Origin: an uncultured Burkholderiales bacterium
Lineage (GTDB): Bacteria; Pseudomonadota; Gammaproteobacteria; Burkholderiales; Burkholderiaceae_C
Reading direction: 5' to 3'
NCBI GenBank assembly: GCA_937891665.1
Contig: CALAGS010000198.1
Coordinates: forward strand, 1-47,696
DNA: 47,696 nucleotides
Part shown: one piece after another, positions 8,714-16,814 of the stretch
Numbering within the stretch: the first letter of the stretch is position 1
Layout of the letters: every line of letters begins with the position of its first letter
Made by a program: the position numbers and the translations under genes
Notes under the pieces: model-generated
Databases searched by the model: none
What the model was told of the DNA's origin: nothing
Seen by the model: only the letters and a program-made list of their open reading frames with translations

Positions 8714-8741
8714 ATGGTATGGAATCGGCTCGAAAGGTCAA
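8714..8741 (-). promoter_or_regulatory. Candidate sigma-70 promoter of the channel operon
   Basis: Read on the minus strand, TTGACC (8741-8736) and TACCAT (8719-8714) are separated by 16 bp. The -35 match is good and the -10 match modest. The predicted start of transcription falls next to the inverted repeat at 8680-8703. Confidence 0.35.
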
Positions 8742-8774
8742 GCCTTTAGAATACTTATCAGAGAAATCAGCAAA

Positions 8775-8807
8775 TTTGTGTCATTTGCCAACAGCAAATG
8801 ACACAAA
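8775..8807 (-). terminator. Long hairpin after the ABC importer operon, probable terminator
   Basis: A perfect 14-bp stem (8775-8788 with 8794-8807, left arm TTTGTGTCATTTGC) and a 5-base loop lie 8 bp past the stop of the minus-strand permease gene. In that direction the stem is followed only by a short T-rich stretch (ATTTGC), so termination efficiency is uncertain. It also insulates the channel operon. Confidence 0.6.
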
Positions 8808-8815
8808 CCGGGTGT

Positions 8816-9583
8816 TTACTCGTTGTTGGTGCTGCGGTGCGCCCAAGCTGTGGTGTGCTTCTCGATGTAGCTAAATAGCTCGTACATCACCATGGCCATG
8901 GCGCCCACTACCACCAAGCCAGAGAAAGCCAAGCCCATTTGCATGGCAGAGCCCGCAGAGATGAGCAGATAGCCAATGCCTTCATTGGCCGCCGTCATTT
9001 CGGACACGGTGGTACCTACAAATGCCAATGTGATGGCCACTTTGAGAGAGCCGAAGAAATAGGGCATGGAGCGGGGCAAGCCCACCTTGACCAACACATC
9101 CCAACGCTTTGCACCCAGAACGCGCAATACATCTTCAAGCTCGGGTTCAAGCGTGGCCAAGCCTGTGGCAATGTTGACCATGATAGGAAAGAAGCTGATC
9201 AGGAAGGCCGTGAGAATGGCGGGGCCAATGCCAATGCCAAACCAAACCACCAAGATGGGCACAAAGGCGGCCTTTGGCAGCGCATTGAAAGCGGTCATGA
9301 GGGGGTAGACCGCGGCATAAGCCAAGCGGGAACTGCCAATGACGAAACCTAACAAGACACCCACCACAATGGCAATGCCAAACCCGGCCATGGTGACCCA
9401 GTAAGTGCGCCATGCATGGGCCGCAATGACACCGCTGAATTCAACGGTTTGTTGTGCAATGCGGTAGGGGCTTGGAAAAATGAATTCTGAAACTTTGAAA
9501 AAGGTGCAGATGGCTTGCCAAATGACAAGCGTGAGCACCAACAAAATCCAGGGTGCGCTTGCTTCTATCGTTTTTTTATTCAC
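8816..9583 (-). CDS. ABC transporter permease, SsuC/TauC-like (purine/ureide cluster)
   Basis: 255-aa inner-membrane permease with about six spans. The EAA loop that docks the ATPase reads LRVLGAKRWDVLVKVGLP (about residues 155-172). This is the binding-protein-dependent family that carries sulfonates, nitrate, thiamin precursors or nucleobase-like compounds. The start is a GTG at 9583 preceded by AGGTG at good spacing. It is the last gene of the SBP-ATPase-permease operon, 12 bp after the ATPase. The operon has a GTATAC operator shared with the urate genes, so a purine breakdown product or ureide (urate, allantoin) is the favoured substrate by inference only. Confidence 0.88.
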   Translation of the reverse strand: MNKKTIEASAPWILLVLTLVIWQAICTFFKVSEFIFPSPYRIAQQTVEFSGVIAAHAWRTYWVTMAGFGIAIVVGVLLGFVIGSSRLAYAAVYPLMTAFNALPKAAFVPILVVWFGIGIGPAILTAFLISFFPIMVNIATGLATLEPELEDVLRVLGAKRWDVLVKVGLPRSMPYFFGSLKVAITLAFVGTTVSEMTAANEGIGYLLISAGSAMQMGLAFSGLVVVGAMAMVMYELFSYIEKHTTAWAHRSTNNE

Positions 9584-9595
9584 AAAAACACCTGC

Positions 9596-10414
9596 TTATT
9601 GGTTAATCACAGCGCCAGTTTTGCGGATGGCACCAATGTGGCCACGCAATTCGTGCACGATGTGGGTGAACTCGGGCGTGTAGGTCACTTCCAAATCGCG
9701 GGGACGTGGCAAATCAATTTCTTTTTTGACCACAAACCTGCCCGGGCTTTTGCTCATGACATACACCGTGTCGGCCAAGAAAACAGACTCACGCAAATCG
9801 TGCGTGACCAAAATGACATTGAACTTTTGCTCGGTCCAGAGGTCGCGCAAAATGCACCACAACTCTTCTCGAGTGAAGGCATCGAGTGCGCCAAAGGGCT
9901 CGTCAAGCAAGAGCATTTTGGGTTCGTGAATGAGTGCGCGACAAATGCTGGCGCGCTGTTGCATGCCGCCTGAAAGTTGCCACGGAAATTTGTCTTCGTA
10001 GCCACCCAAGCCCACTGTATTTAAAAGCTTGCGGGCGCGCTCTGCAAACTCAGCTTTGCGCTGTTTGAATTGGGAGCGAAAGGGTTCCACAATTTCAAGC
10101 GGCAGCAAAACGTTGTCTAGTGTGGTGCGCCATGGCAACAACGAGGGCGCTTGAAACGCCATGCCACTGATTTTCAAGGGACCTGTAACGGGCTGACCAT
10201 CGACAAAAATCTGACCTTTGCTAGGGCGCTTAAGCCCCGTGGTCAGCTTCATGAAGGTGGACTTGCCGCAGCCCGAAGGGCCCACAATGGCAATGAACTC
10301 GCCCTGCTTGACTTGCAAGTTGATGTCTTCAACTGCATAGTGGTTTTGCGCTAACAACTCGTCGTTGTAAGCCAACCAAACATTTTGAAAATCAACGAAA
10401 TTTGCAGTGGTCAA
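9596..10414 (-). CDS. ABC transporter ATP-binding protein, SsuB/TauB-like
   Basis: 272-aa ATPase partner of the neighbouring permease. Walker A GPSGCGKST (about residues 45-53), Q-loop in MAFQAPSLLPW, signature LSGGMQQRASICRAL, Walker B LLLDEPFGALD and switch histidine VTHDL are all present. No ATG or GTG occurs before the ABC fold, so the start is the TTG at 10414 with AAGG about nine bases upstream. The gap to the binding-protein gene is 23 bp. Confidence 0.9.
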   Translation of the reverse strand: MTTANFVDFQNVWLAYNDELLAQNHYAVEDINLQVKQGEFIAIVGPSGCGKSTFMKLTTGLKRPSKGQIFVDGQPVTGPLKISGMAFQAPSLLPWRTTLDNVLLPLEIVEPFRSQFKQRKAEFAERARKLLNTVGLGGYEDKFPWQLSGGMQQRASICRALIHEPKMLLLDEPFGALDAFTREELWCILRDLWTEQKFNVILVTHDLRESVFLADTVYVMSKSPGRFVVKKEIDLPRPRDLEVTYTPEFTHIVHELRGHIGAIRKTGAVINQ

Positions 10415-10437
10415 AACAGGTCGCCTTGTTCAATCAA

Positions 10438-11472
10438 TTACTTTTTAGGGTTAGGAAGAATGTCGAGTTCTTTGGCGCTTGGCAAGAAAGAGCCATTCCA
10501 AACGTCTTCGGCCTTCACACGTGTTTTGGTGTTGAAGGCGTCAGACACTTGAGAAGCCATGAGAGACAAACGAGGGCCTTTGACTTGACCAAAACCTTCT
10601 TCACGCGCTGAAGCGCTGTTGATGACGGTGTCGATGGCCAATTGCAAGCGGCGTGTTTCGAGCTCGACGTTGATGATGCCGTCGCGTGCTTTCACATCAG
10701 CAATGACAGCCGCAGGGTTGTTGATGACATCCTTGGCACCTTTGGTGAAAGCGCTCAAGAAGGCTTTGAGGGCAGCTGGGTTTTCTTTGATGATTTTGGG
10801 TGATGCAATGATGGCGTTGCCATACAACTTCACACCAAAGTCGGGGTACTGCATCACAACCACATCATCGGCTTTAACACCGCGAGCTTCAATGTTGAGC
10901 AAAGAGGTGAATGTAAAGCCGGTGATGGCGTCCACGTCGCCGCGAACCAGCATGGTTTCACGCAGTGGTGGGTCCATGGCTGTCCATGTCACATTGCCAA
11001 TGCTGTTGACTTTTTGGAAGATGGGGAAAGCGCGGCGGCCAGCGTCAAACACGGGAGCGCCCATCTTTTTGCCTGCCAAGTCGGCTGGGGTTTTGATGCC
11101 AGATTTTTTGAGCGCCATGACCGAAGCAGGCGTGTTGTTGTAGACCATCATGATGGCCACTGGTTTGTTGGGAACGTCGGGGTTGTTGGCGTGGAATTCC
11201 ATCAGAGCAGCCAAGTCGGCGAAACCAATGTCGTAGCTGCCAGAAGCAACCCGGGTGACTGCGCCGCCAGAACCATTGCCTGCGTCAACGGTGACATCGA
11301 GCTTGGCTTCTTTGAAATAGCCTTTGGCAACTGGCGTGAGGAACAAGGCTGAAGGGCCTTCAAATCGCCAGTCGAGTTGAAATTTGATGGGCGTGTTTTG
11401 AGCTTGTGCCAAGCCAAAAGCGCATGTTGCCAGCAAGGCGGCGGTGGTTTTGAGAAGGAAACGTTTTTTCAT
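10438..11472 (-). CDS. ABC transporter substrate-binding protein, NMT1/SsuA-like
   Basis: 344 aa with a clear Sec signal peptide (MKKRF start, hydrophobic core, cleavage after AQA near residue 25). The mature part opens with 'IKFQLDWRFEGPSALF', typical of NMT1/THI5-like receptors that bind hydroxymethylpyrimidine-type or other small heterocycles. GGAG lies five bases before the ATG. It is the first gene of the importer operon. A near-perfect copy of the GntR-type operator lies about 95 bp upstream, which ties the importer to purine or ureide metabolism. The real ligand cannot be read from sequence. Confidence 0.88.
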   Translation of the reverse strand: MKKRFLLKTTAALLATCAFGLAQAQNTPIKFQLDWRFEGPSALFLTPVAKGYFKEAKLDVTVDAGNGSGGAVTRVASGSYDIGFADLAALMEFHANNPDVPNKPVAIMMVYNNTPASVMALKKSGIKTPADLAGKKMGAPVFDAGRRAFPIFQKVNSIGNVTWTAMDPPLRETMLVRGDVDAITGFTFTSLLNIEARGVKADDVVVMQYPDFGVKLYGNAIIASPKIIKENPAALKAFLSAFTKGAKDVINNPAAVIADVKARDGIINVELETRRLQLAIDTVINSASAREEGFGQVKGPRLSLMASQVSDAFNTKTRVKAEDVWNGSFLPSAKELDILPNPKK

Positions 11473-11566
11473 AGGGGCTCCGATTAAAAAAATGAGATTT
11501 ATTGTGTCAGTGAACTAAGCAATATCGGTGCCATTATGAAGCGCATGAAAAGGCACTTTGTTTTTT

Positions 11567-11582
11567 AAAGTGTATACAATTT
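11567..11582. promoter_or_regulatory. GntR/FCD-type operator upstream of the ABC importer
   Basis: AAAGTGTATACAATTT differs at one position from the perfect palindrome between gntR and uraH. The GTATAC core is typical of FCD-class GntR operators. An additional half-site CACTTT at 11554-11559 mirrors the AAAGTG arm across a T6 spacer. It lies in the 162-bp gap between the M20 gene and the binding-protein gene, upstream of the latter. Confidence 0.7.
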
Positions 11583-11634
11583 TAGCCTCTTTCGGCTTCG
11601 GTAAAACCCTTGCACGCCCCAAAATGGCTCGGAA

Positions 11635-12906
11635 TCAATTCAGAAGATCCAAAAGAGTGCGTGAAATAACTTGGGTCGCTTTTCGCAAATCTTCTAAATT
11701 CAGCCGTTCATCGGCGCGTTTGGCATGAGATTCCAAAACAGTGCGTGGGCCCGCACCGTAAATGACGCCAGGAATGCCTTTTTCAACATACAAGCGAACG
11801 TCTGTGTACAAGGGTGTGCCCATGGCGGGAATGGGTTCTCCAAAAATTTCGCCGCCGTGTTTCTGAATGGCGTTCACCAGAGGCGCGTTGCCTGCCAAGG
11901 GCTTCATGGCATGGGCCATGAGAATGCGTTTGATATCAACGCTGACCAAGGCATCAGACGACCGGCCTTGGTTAAAGGCGTTGACCGCATCTGCAATGAC
12001 CTGGCGAATGTTGGCTTCTACTTGCTCTGGAATTTCTTCTGGAATCATGCGGCGGTCTAGTTTGAAGCTAACAGTGCCGGGCACCACATTGGTATTGGTG
12101 CCGCCTTCAATGCGTCCCACATTCAAATAGGGATGATTGATGCCTTCAACTTGCGAGCTGATTTGTTTGTAGAGTTTGTTTTGCGCATACAAACTGTTCA
12201 AAATGTGAACCGCTGCTTGAAGCGCATCAACCCCCGTATCTGGAATGGCCGCGTGGGCCATCTTGCCGTGAACCGTCACTTCCATTTGCAGGCAACCATT
12301 GTGGGCCGTGACCACTTGGTAGCTAAAGCCTGCAGCAATCATGAGGTCGGGCCGCGTGTAGCCTTTTTCGAGTAGCCAGCCAGGGCCTTTTTCACCGCCA
12401 AATTCTTCGTCATAGGTGAAATGCAATTCAACATTGCCTTTGAGGGGCAAATTGTTTTTGGCTTGCAAAGCTTCGACGGCACGCAGTGCAAATGTGAAGG
12501 TGGAAAAATCACATTTACTGACTGCTGTCGCTCGGCCAAACATTTGGCCATTTTGAATTTCAGCGCCGTAGGGCGGATGCGTCCAACCTTCTCCAGGTGG
12601 CACCACATCGCCATGCGCATTCAAGGCAATGGTTTTGCCGCCTGCTCCAAAAGGTCTGCGCACAATGAGGTTGGTGAGTGAGGTCAGCCCATATGCTTTG
12701 ACTTCTGCTTCAGGCACAGGAAATTGTTCGGCCTCATACCCTAATTTTTTTAGAAGCTCAGTGGTTTTTTCTGCGTGAGGTGCGTTGTTGCCCGGGGGTG
12801 TGTCGGTGGGCACTTGCACCAAGGCTTGCAGAAACTGCACTTGCTCATCGAAGTGAGCATCGATCCATTGATCAAGTTCTTGGTATGTTGATTGTTGGGT
12901 GGTCAT
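11635..12906 (-). CDS. M20-family metallo-amidohydrolase (ArgE/DapE-like)
   Basis: 423 aa. The M20 framework is clear: metal-ligand segment NAHGDVV (H98, D100), DEEFGG with catalytic and metal Glu (E167, E168), a lid/dimerisation domain with 'GKMAHAAIPDTG', and a late histidine in ESHAKRADERL. The segment that normally reads GRGxxDMKGG is GRATAVSKCD (124-133). The bridging Asp position is Val129 and an Asp follows only at 133. I believe this reflects a sub-family rather than decay. It lies 12 bp after the uraD-allC fusion, so it is co-transcribed with allantoin breakdown. It may hydrolyse an amide intermediate such as ureidoglycine or ureidoglycolate; this is inference. A general peptidase or deacylase is the alternative. 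Confidence 0.85.
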   Translation of the reverse strand: MTTQQSTYQELDQWIDAHFDEQVQFLQALVQVPTDTPPGNNAPHAEKTTELLKKLGYEAEQFPVPEAEVKAYGLTSLTNLIVRRPFGAGGKTIALNAHGDVVPPGEGWTHPPYGAEIQNGQMFGRATAVSKCDFSTFTFALRAVEALQAKNNLPLKGNVELHFTYDEEFGGEKGPGWLLEKGYTRPDLMIAAGFSYQVVTAHNGCLQMEVTVHGKMAHAAIPDTGVDALQAAVHILNSLYAQNKLYKQISSQVEGINHPYLNVGRIEGGTNTNVVPGTVSFKLDRRMIPEEIPEQVEANIRQVIADAVNAFNQGRSSDALVSVDIKRILMAHAMKPLAGNAPLVNAIQKHGGEIFGEPIPAMGTPLYTDVRLYVEKGIPGVIYGAGPRTVLESHAKRADERLNLEDLRKATQVISRTLLDLLN

Positions 12907-12918
12907 TGGTTTGTAAAT

Positions 12919-14682
12919 TCAAGCGAGTTGGTGCAAGACATGTTCAAACGCATCAATGCAAAGTTGCATGTCGTCTGTGGTTGAAGATTCCAAGGGGTTG
13001 TGGCTGATGCCACTGTTTTCACCGCGCACAAAGAGCATGGCCTGGGGCATGACTTCATGCAGCTTCATGGCGTCGTGGCCAGCGCCACTGGGCATCACAA
13101 AGCGGGGCACGCCCATGTCTTTTAAGGCCTTCTCCCAGCGCGCTTGCCACTCAGGGGCGCTAGGTGCTGCGGGTGCTCTAAGCGTTGCTTCACGGTGGCA
13201 AACAAGGCCGCGTCGGTTGCATATTTCATCCAGTGCATTCAGCACGTCTTTTTCTAAAGCGTCGCGCTGAGGGTCGAGGGGGGCGCGCATGTCCATCGAG
13301 AACGTGCATTTGCCAGGCACCACATTGATCGAGCCATTGGGCACTTGCAGTTGGCCCATGGTGGCCACGGAATCGCCGTCTGCAGCGGCGCGTTTTTCCA
13401 TGTACAGGGCCAGTTCGGCCACAGCGCAAGCGGCATCCCGCCTGCGGTCCATGGGTGTGGTGCCTGCGTGGCTGGCCATGCCCACCATTTCGCACACATA
13501 ACGCACGCTGCCATTGATGGAGCTCACAATGCCCAAGGGCAAATTCATTTCATTGAGCACAGGGCCTTGCTCAATGTGGACTTCAACGAAGCCCACGTAG
13601 CCCTCAGGTTTGCGTTGAATATTGGGAATCTCGTTTTCATTCAAGCCCGCGTTTTTCATGGCTTCGCGCATGGAAATGCCATTGGCGTCAGTCTGCGATA
13701 ACCAATTTGGATTGAACTGACCCACCAAAGCGCCAGAGCCCAAGAAGGTGGCTTTGTAGCGCTGGCCTTCTTCTTCTGCAAATGCCACAACTTCAAGGCC
13801 AATGGGCAAGCGTTGCTTTGCTTGTGCCAATTTTTGAACGCAGGCAATAGGCACATAAATACCCAAGCGCCCATCGTGCTTACCGCCATTGCGAACGGTG
13901 TCGAAATGGCTGCCAGTCATGAGGTATTTGGCGCCCGTCACGCTGGGATGATAACGACCCACGACATTGCCCACAGCATCGACATAGACTTCGTCAAAGC
14001 CTGCCAATTTCATGGTGTTTTGGATGCTTTTTGAGCAAGCCATGTGGGCGTCTGTGAGGTAGGTCACTGTGAGTTGACCCGCTTCTTTGAAACCAGGGTC
14101 GCTGTATTGCGACAAGTCTTCTTGCCAATCCCAAACTTGCTGACCTTGAAGTGGATGGCAATTGGTTTTGTCATTCAAACGAATTTCAACAATTCGATGA
14201 ATGTTGCGCAGGCATTCTTGCAGTTCAAAATCTGGGTGACCGTTCAAGCGTCTTTCAAATGTGGCGATGATTTGGTGTTTGTTGAGGCCCAGCCCGCGCG
14301 GTCCTCTGACAGCCAAAATAAAAGGCCATCCAAATTTTTGATTGTAGGCAGCATTGAGGCTTTGAATTTTTTCAAATTCAGTTGGGCTGCATTCAGTGAG
14401 GCCCGCTTTGCTTTGCTCGTTGGTAGATTCTGCGGTCAACTCTTTGCGCACCATGGCTTTGCCTGCCAGCTCGGGGTGTGCGCGAATAAGACTGACTTGA
14501 GCATCTCTGCCGGCATCGTTGAGCACCAGCGCCATGCAGTGTTTCAAGTGCGCCCAAGACGCAAAAGGGCGGTGCTTGAGCGCGCCTTCGGCAATCCATG
14601 GCGAGTGTTCATACAAGCCATCTAAGAGTTGCATGGCCTCTTGGGGCGAGGCTGTATTGAGTTGTTCTAGGCTAAGTGTCAT
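12919..14682 (-). CDS. uraD-allC: Bifunctional OHCU decarboxylase-allantoate amidohydrolase
   Basis: 587-aa fusion. The N-terminal part (about residues 1-165) is a 2-oxo-4-hydroxy-4-carboxy-5-ureidoimidazoline decarboxylase, with the HPELAGK motif (H69) and NAAYNQKFGWPFILAVRG. The C-terminal part (about 185-587) is an M20 amidase of the allantoate amidohydrolase type. Its marks are SHFDTV (H259, D261), KHDGRLG (D270), FAEEEG (E303-305), VEVHIEQGP (H369), SGAGHDA and ISHNPLE. The first half makes S-allantoin. The second, after PuuE, opens allantoate to ureidoglycine, CO2 and ammonia. I start at the ATG at 14682, which overlaps the puuE stop as ATGA; an upstream TTG is possible but less likely. 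The non-adjacent steps on one chain are bridged by PuuE, encoded just upstream. A ureidoglycolate amidohydrolase activity cannot be excluded for the second half. Confidence 0.9.
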   Translation of the reverse strand: MTLSLEQLNTASPQEAMQLLDGLYEHSPWIAEGALKHRPFASWAHLKHCMALVLNDAGRDAQVSLIRAHPELAGKAMVRKELTAESTNEQSKAGLTECSPTEFEKIQSLNAAYNQKFGWPFILAVRGPRGLGLNKHQIIATFERRLNGHPDFELQECLRNIHRIVEIRLNDKTNCHPLQGQQVWDWQEDLSQYSDPGFKEAGQLTVTYLTDAHMACSKSIQNTMKLAGFDEVYVDAVGNVVGRYHPSVTGAKYLMTGSHFDTVRNGGKHDGRLGIYVPIACVQKLAQAKQRLPIGLEVVAFAEEEGQRYKATFLGSGALVGQFNPNWLSQTDANGISMREAMKNAGLNENEIPNIQRKPEGYVGFVEVHIEQGPVLNEMNLPLGIVSSINGSVRYVCEMVGMASHAGTTPMDRRRDAACAVAELALYMEKRAAADGDSVATMGQLQVPNGSINVVPGKCTFSMDMRAPLDPQRDALEKDVLNALDEICNRRGLVCHREATLRAPAAPSAPEWQARWEKALKDMGVPRFVMPSGAGHDAMKLHEVMPQAMLFVRGENSGISHNPLESSTTDDMQLCIDAFEHVLHQLA

Positions 14683-15635
14683 GGTGTGTAGGGGTGGGTG
14701 TTTTTCCAATGGCGCGCAATGTCTAAGCGGCGGCAGACCCAGACATGATCGTGAGCTTGGATGTGGTCTAAAAATCTTTGAATGGCGGTGATGCGCCCAG
14801 GCCGTCCTAGCAACCTGCAGTGCATGCCAATGCTCATCATTTTGGGACGGTTCAGACCTTGAGGATTGCCTTCTTTGTAAAGCGCATCAAAAGTGTCTTT
14901 CATGTATTGAAAAAACGGATCGGCATGCGAATAACCTTGAGGCAGTGCAAAGCGCATGTCGTTGCAATCTAGGGTGTAGGGCACGATCAACTGAGGCGCC
15001 ACTTGGCCATCCGTTTTCTCAACCTTCATCCAAAAAGGCAGATCGTCGCCGTAGTAGTCGCTGTCGTATTCGAAGCCGCCAAAGTCTGCCACCAAGCGCC
15101 GGGTGCGGGGGCTGTCGCGGCCGGTGTACCAACCCAAGGGTCTTTCGCCGCTGAGCTTTTGCAGGATGTCCATGGCCTCGGCCATGTGCGCGCGTTCTGT
15201 GGCCTCATCGATGTTTTGGTAGTGAATCCATTTCAAGCCATGGCATGCAATGTCGTAGCCCAATTCTTGAAATGCAGCCAACACCTCGGGACATTTTTGA
15301 AGCGCGGTGGCCACACCAAATACGGTGAGTGGCAGTTTGCGCAGTTCAAATTCGCGCAGTAAGCGCCACACCCCTGCACGCGAGCCATATTCATAAATGC
15401 CCTCCATGCTGATGTGCCGGTCTGGATAAGACGCAGGGTTGAACATTTCTGACAAGAATTGCTCAGAACCTGCATCGCCGTGAAGCACAGAATTTTCGCC
15501 CCCTTCTTCGTAGTTCAAAACAAACTGAACTGCCACGCGGGCTTGGCCAGGCCATTGCGCGTGAGGTGGGTTTCGGCCGTAGCCTTTGAGATCGCGTGGG
15601 TAGGCGGCAGTGGAGTCGTAGACGGATGTGTTCAT
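14679..15635 (-). CDS. puuE: Allantoinase PuuE
   Basis: 318 aa, the polysaccharide-deacetylase-fold allantoinase that is unrelated to the metal-dependent amidohydrolase AllB. It converts S-allantoin to allantoate. Family marks include YPRDLKGYG near residues 12-20, NYEEGGENSVLHGD near 40-53, 'EYGSRAGVWRLLR', 'ACHGLKWIHYQN' and 'GWYTGRDSPRTRRL'. The ATG at 15635 overlaps the gntR stop as ATGA, and its own stop overlaps the next start in the same way. Regulator, allantoinase and the uraD-allC fusion therefore form a tightly coupled operon. Confidence 0.93.
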   Translation of the reverse strand: MNTSVYDSTAAYPRDLKGYGRNPPHAQWPGQARVAVQFVLNYEEGGENSVLHGDAGSEQFLSEMFNPASYPDRHISMEGIYEYGSRAGVWRLLREFELRKLPLTVFGVATALQKCPEVLAAFQELGYDIACHGLKWIHYQNIDEATERAHMAEAMDILQKLSGERPLGWYTGRDSPRTRRLVADFGGFEYDSDYYGDDLPFWMKVEKTDGQVAPQLIVPYTLDCNDMRFALPQGYSHADPFFQYMKDTFDALYKEGNPQGLNRPKMMSIGMHCRLLGRPGRITAIQRFLDHIQAHDHVWVCRRLDIARHWKNTHPYTP

Positions 15636-16297
15636 GACAAGGCCAATGAAATATCGTGAGTGGGAATTTTTTTGTCAAAGCTCAAGCTGTTTTCAACAAA
15701 AATCAAATGTTCTTCCATGAGCCTTGCAGCCAAGTCGGCGTCTTTATTGGCCATGGCATCGACAATGGCTTCGTGTTCATCGGCAGAGTGCTGTGCCGCA
15801 TTGCGCGATTGGTACATGAGTGTGATCAGGGCGCAGCGCGAAATGAGTTCGCCCAAGCTTTGGGCCAAGACATGGTTGCCCATGAGCTCGGCTATGCGCA
15901 CATGAAAATCGCCAAGCAACTCTGTGCGGCCGTGCACATCTTCTCGTGCAACGGCTTCTTTCTCTTGTTTGGTGTGCGCCTTCAAAGCGCGAATTTTGGC
16001 GGGGGTGATGTCGCGCACAAATTCGCGTGTCATTTGAACTTCGAGCATGCGCCTTACCGCAAAGACTTGCTTGGCTTCAGAGGCAGAAGGTGCGGCCACA
16101 AAAGCCCCTCGGGCAGGTTCCATGCGGATCAATCTGTTTTGAGACAGCTGAAACAAGGCTTGCCTGACCAAGGTTCTGGAAACACCAAAATGGGTGGCCA
16201 ACTTCTGCTCAGCCAATTTGGAGCCAGGCATCAGTCGATGCTCGACAATGGCCTTGGTTAAAGCGCTCACAATGGCGTGGGTTGAAGATGTTTCCAT
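15632..16297 (-). CDS. GntR-family (FCD) transcriptional regulator, probable purine/ureide regulator
   Basis: 221 aa. An N-terminal winged helix (about residues 8-70, recognition region GVSRTLVRQALFQLSQ followed by the beta-wing RGAFVA) precedes an all-helical FCD domain. That domain has the metal-ligand pattern D..xHxxI (GDFHVRIAE) and later histidines (DEHEAIVDAM, EEHLIF). Such regulators bind small carboxylates or ureides and are usually repressors. It heads the puuE/uraD-allC/M20 operon and is divergent from uraH, with a perfect palindromic operator midway between the two starts. Autoregulation and control of uraH, puuD and the ABC importer are inferred from the repeated operator. The effector (urate, allantoin or a later product) is unknown. 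Confidence 0.9.
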   Translation of the reverse strand: METSSTHAIVSALTKAIVEHRLMPGSKLAEQKLATHFGVSRTLVRQALFQLSQNRLIRMEPARGAFVAAPSASEAKQVFAVRRMLEVQMTREFVRDITPAKIRALKAHTKQEKEAVAREDVHGRTELLGDFHVRIAELMGNHVLAQSLGELISRCALITLMYQSRNAAQHSADEHEAIVDAMANKDADLAARLMEEHLIFVENSLSFDKKIPTHDISLALS

Positions 16298-16324
16298 GCG
16301 GAATGATGATAGCTACAAAAGCCA

Positions 16325-16340
16325 AAAGTGTATACACTTT
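16325..16340. promoter_or_regulatory. GntR/FCD-type operator in the gntR-uraH divergent region
   Basis: AAAGTGTATACACTTT is a perfect 16-bp palindrome. Its centre is about 35 bp from the gntR start and about 37 bp from the uraH start. It contains TATACA in both directions, a plausible -10 hexamer, so a bound regulator would block both promoters. Confidence 0.8.
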
Positions 16341-16369
16341 CAGTCGACCAATCTAAGGAAAGACGCAAC

Positions 16370-16723
16370 ATGGGTTTGAGTACACACGTTTTGGACACCA
16401 TGCATGGCTGTCCCGCTGCGGGCATGCAGGTCAGCCTGTACACCACGGAGGGGCAATTTGCCACGCTGGTGAAAAGTTTCACATTGAATGCAGATGGGCG
16501 CAATCCAGACGGCCCCCTTTATGACAACGCCAGTTTGCAAAAGGGTACCTACCGGCTGGTCTTTGATGTGGCCGGTTATTTCAAGGCCAAGGGCGTGAAG
16601 CTGCCCGAACCTTCGTTTCTCAACCTGGTGAGCTTGGATTTTGGGGTGGCCGATGTCGCCCAGCACTACCATGTGCCGCTCTTGGCAAGCCCATGGAGTT
16701 ATTCAACCTACCGCGGTTCTTGA
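16370..16723 (+). CDS. uraH: 5-hydroxyisourate hydrolase (transthyretin-like)
   Basis: 117 aa, the normal size for bacterial HIU hydrolase. It hydrolyses the PuuD product 5-hydroxyisourate to OHCU, the substrate of the UraD domain. N-terminal LSTHVLDTMHGCPA carries a catalytic His. HYHVPLLASPWSYSTYRGS carries the second His and the C-terminal YRGS signature. The start is the ATG at 16370, preceded by AAGGAAAG; the earlier in-frame GTG lies inside the operator and is rejected. It is divergent from gntR and followed by xdhA on the same strand after 91 bp. Confidence 0.95.
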   Translation: MGLSTHVLDTMHGCPAAGMQVSLYTTEGQFATLVKSFTLNADGRNPDGPLYDNASLQKGTYRLVFDVAGYFKAKGVKLPEPSFLNLVSLDFGVADVAQHYHVPLLASPWSYSTYRGS

Positions 16724-16814
16724 ATCCGAATTTATTTGTCGCAGAAATACCCCCTGAGGGGTGGTAAATCAATAAAATCAGCTTTTGTTTAGAACTTAAC
16801 CCAAACCCCTCCTC

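Noticed and set aside
14044..14625. Plus-strand open frame opposite uraD-allC
   Set aside because: It lies wholly within the conserved fusion gene and has no ribosome-binding site or familiar motif.
16749..16762. ACCCC-CTGA-GGGGT hairpin upstream of xdhA as terminator or riboswitch
   Set aside because: The stem is only five base pairs with no T tract and no wider conserved fold is visible.
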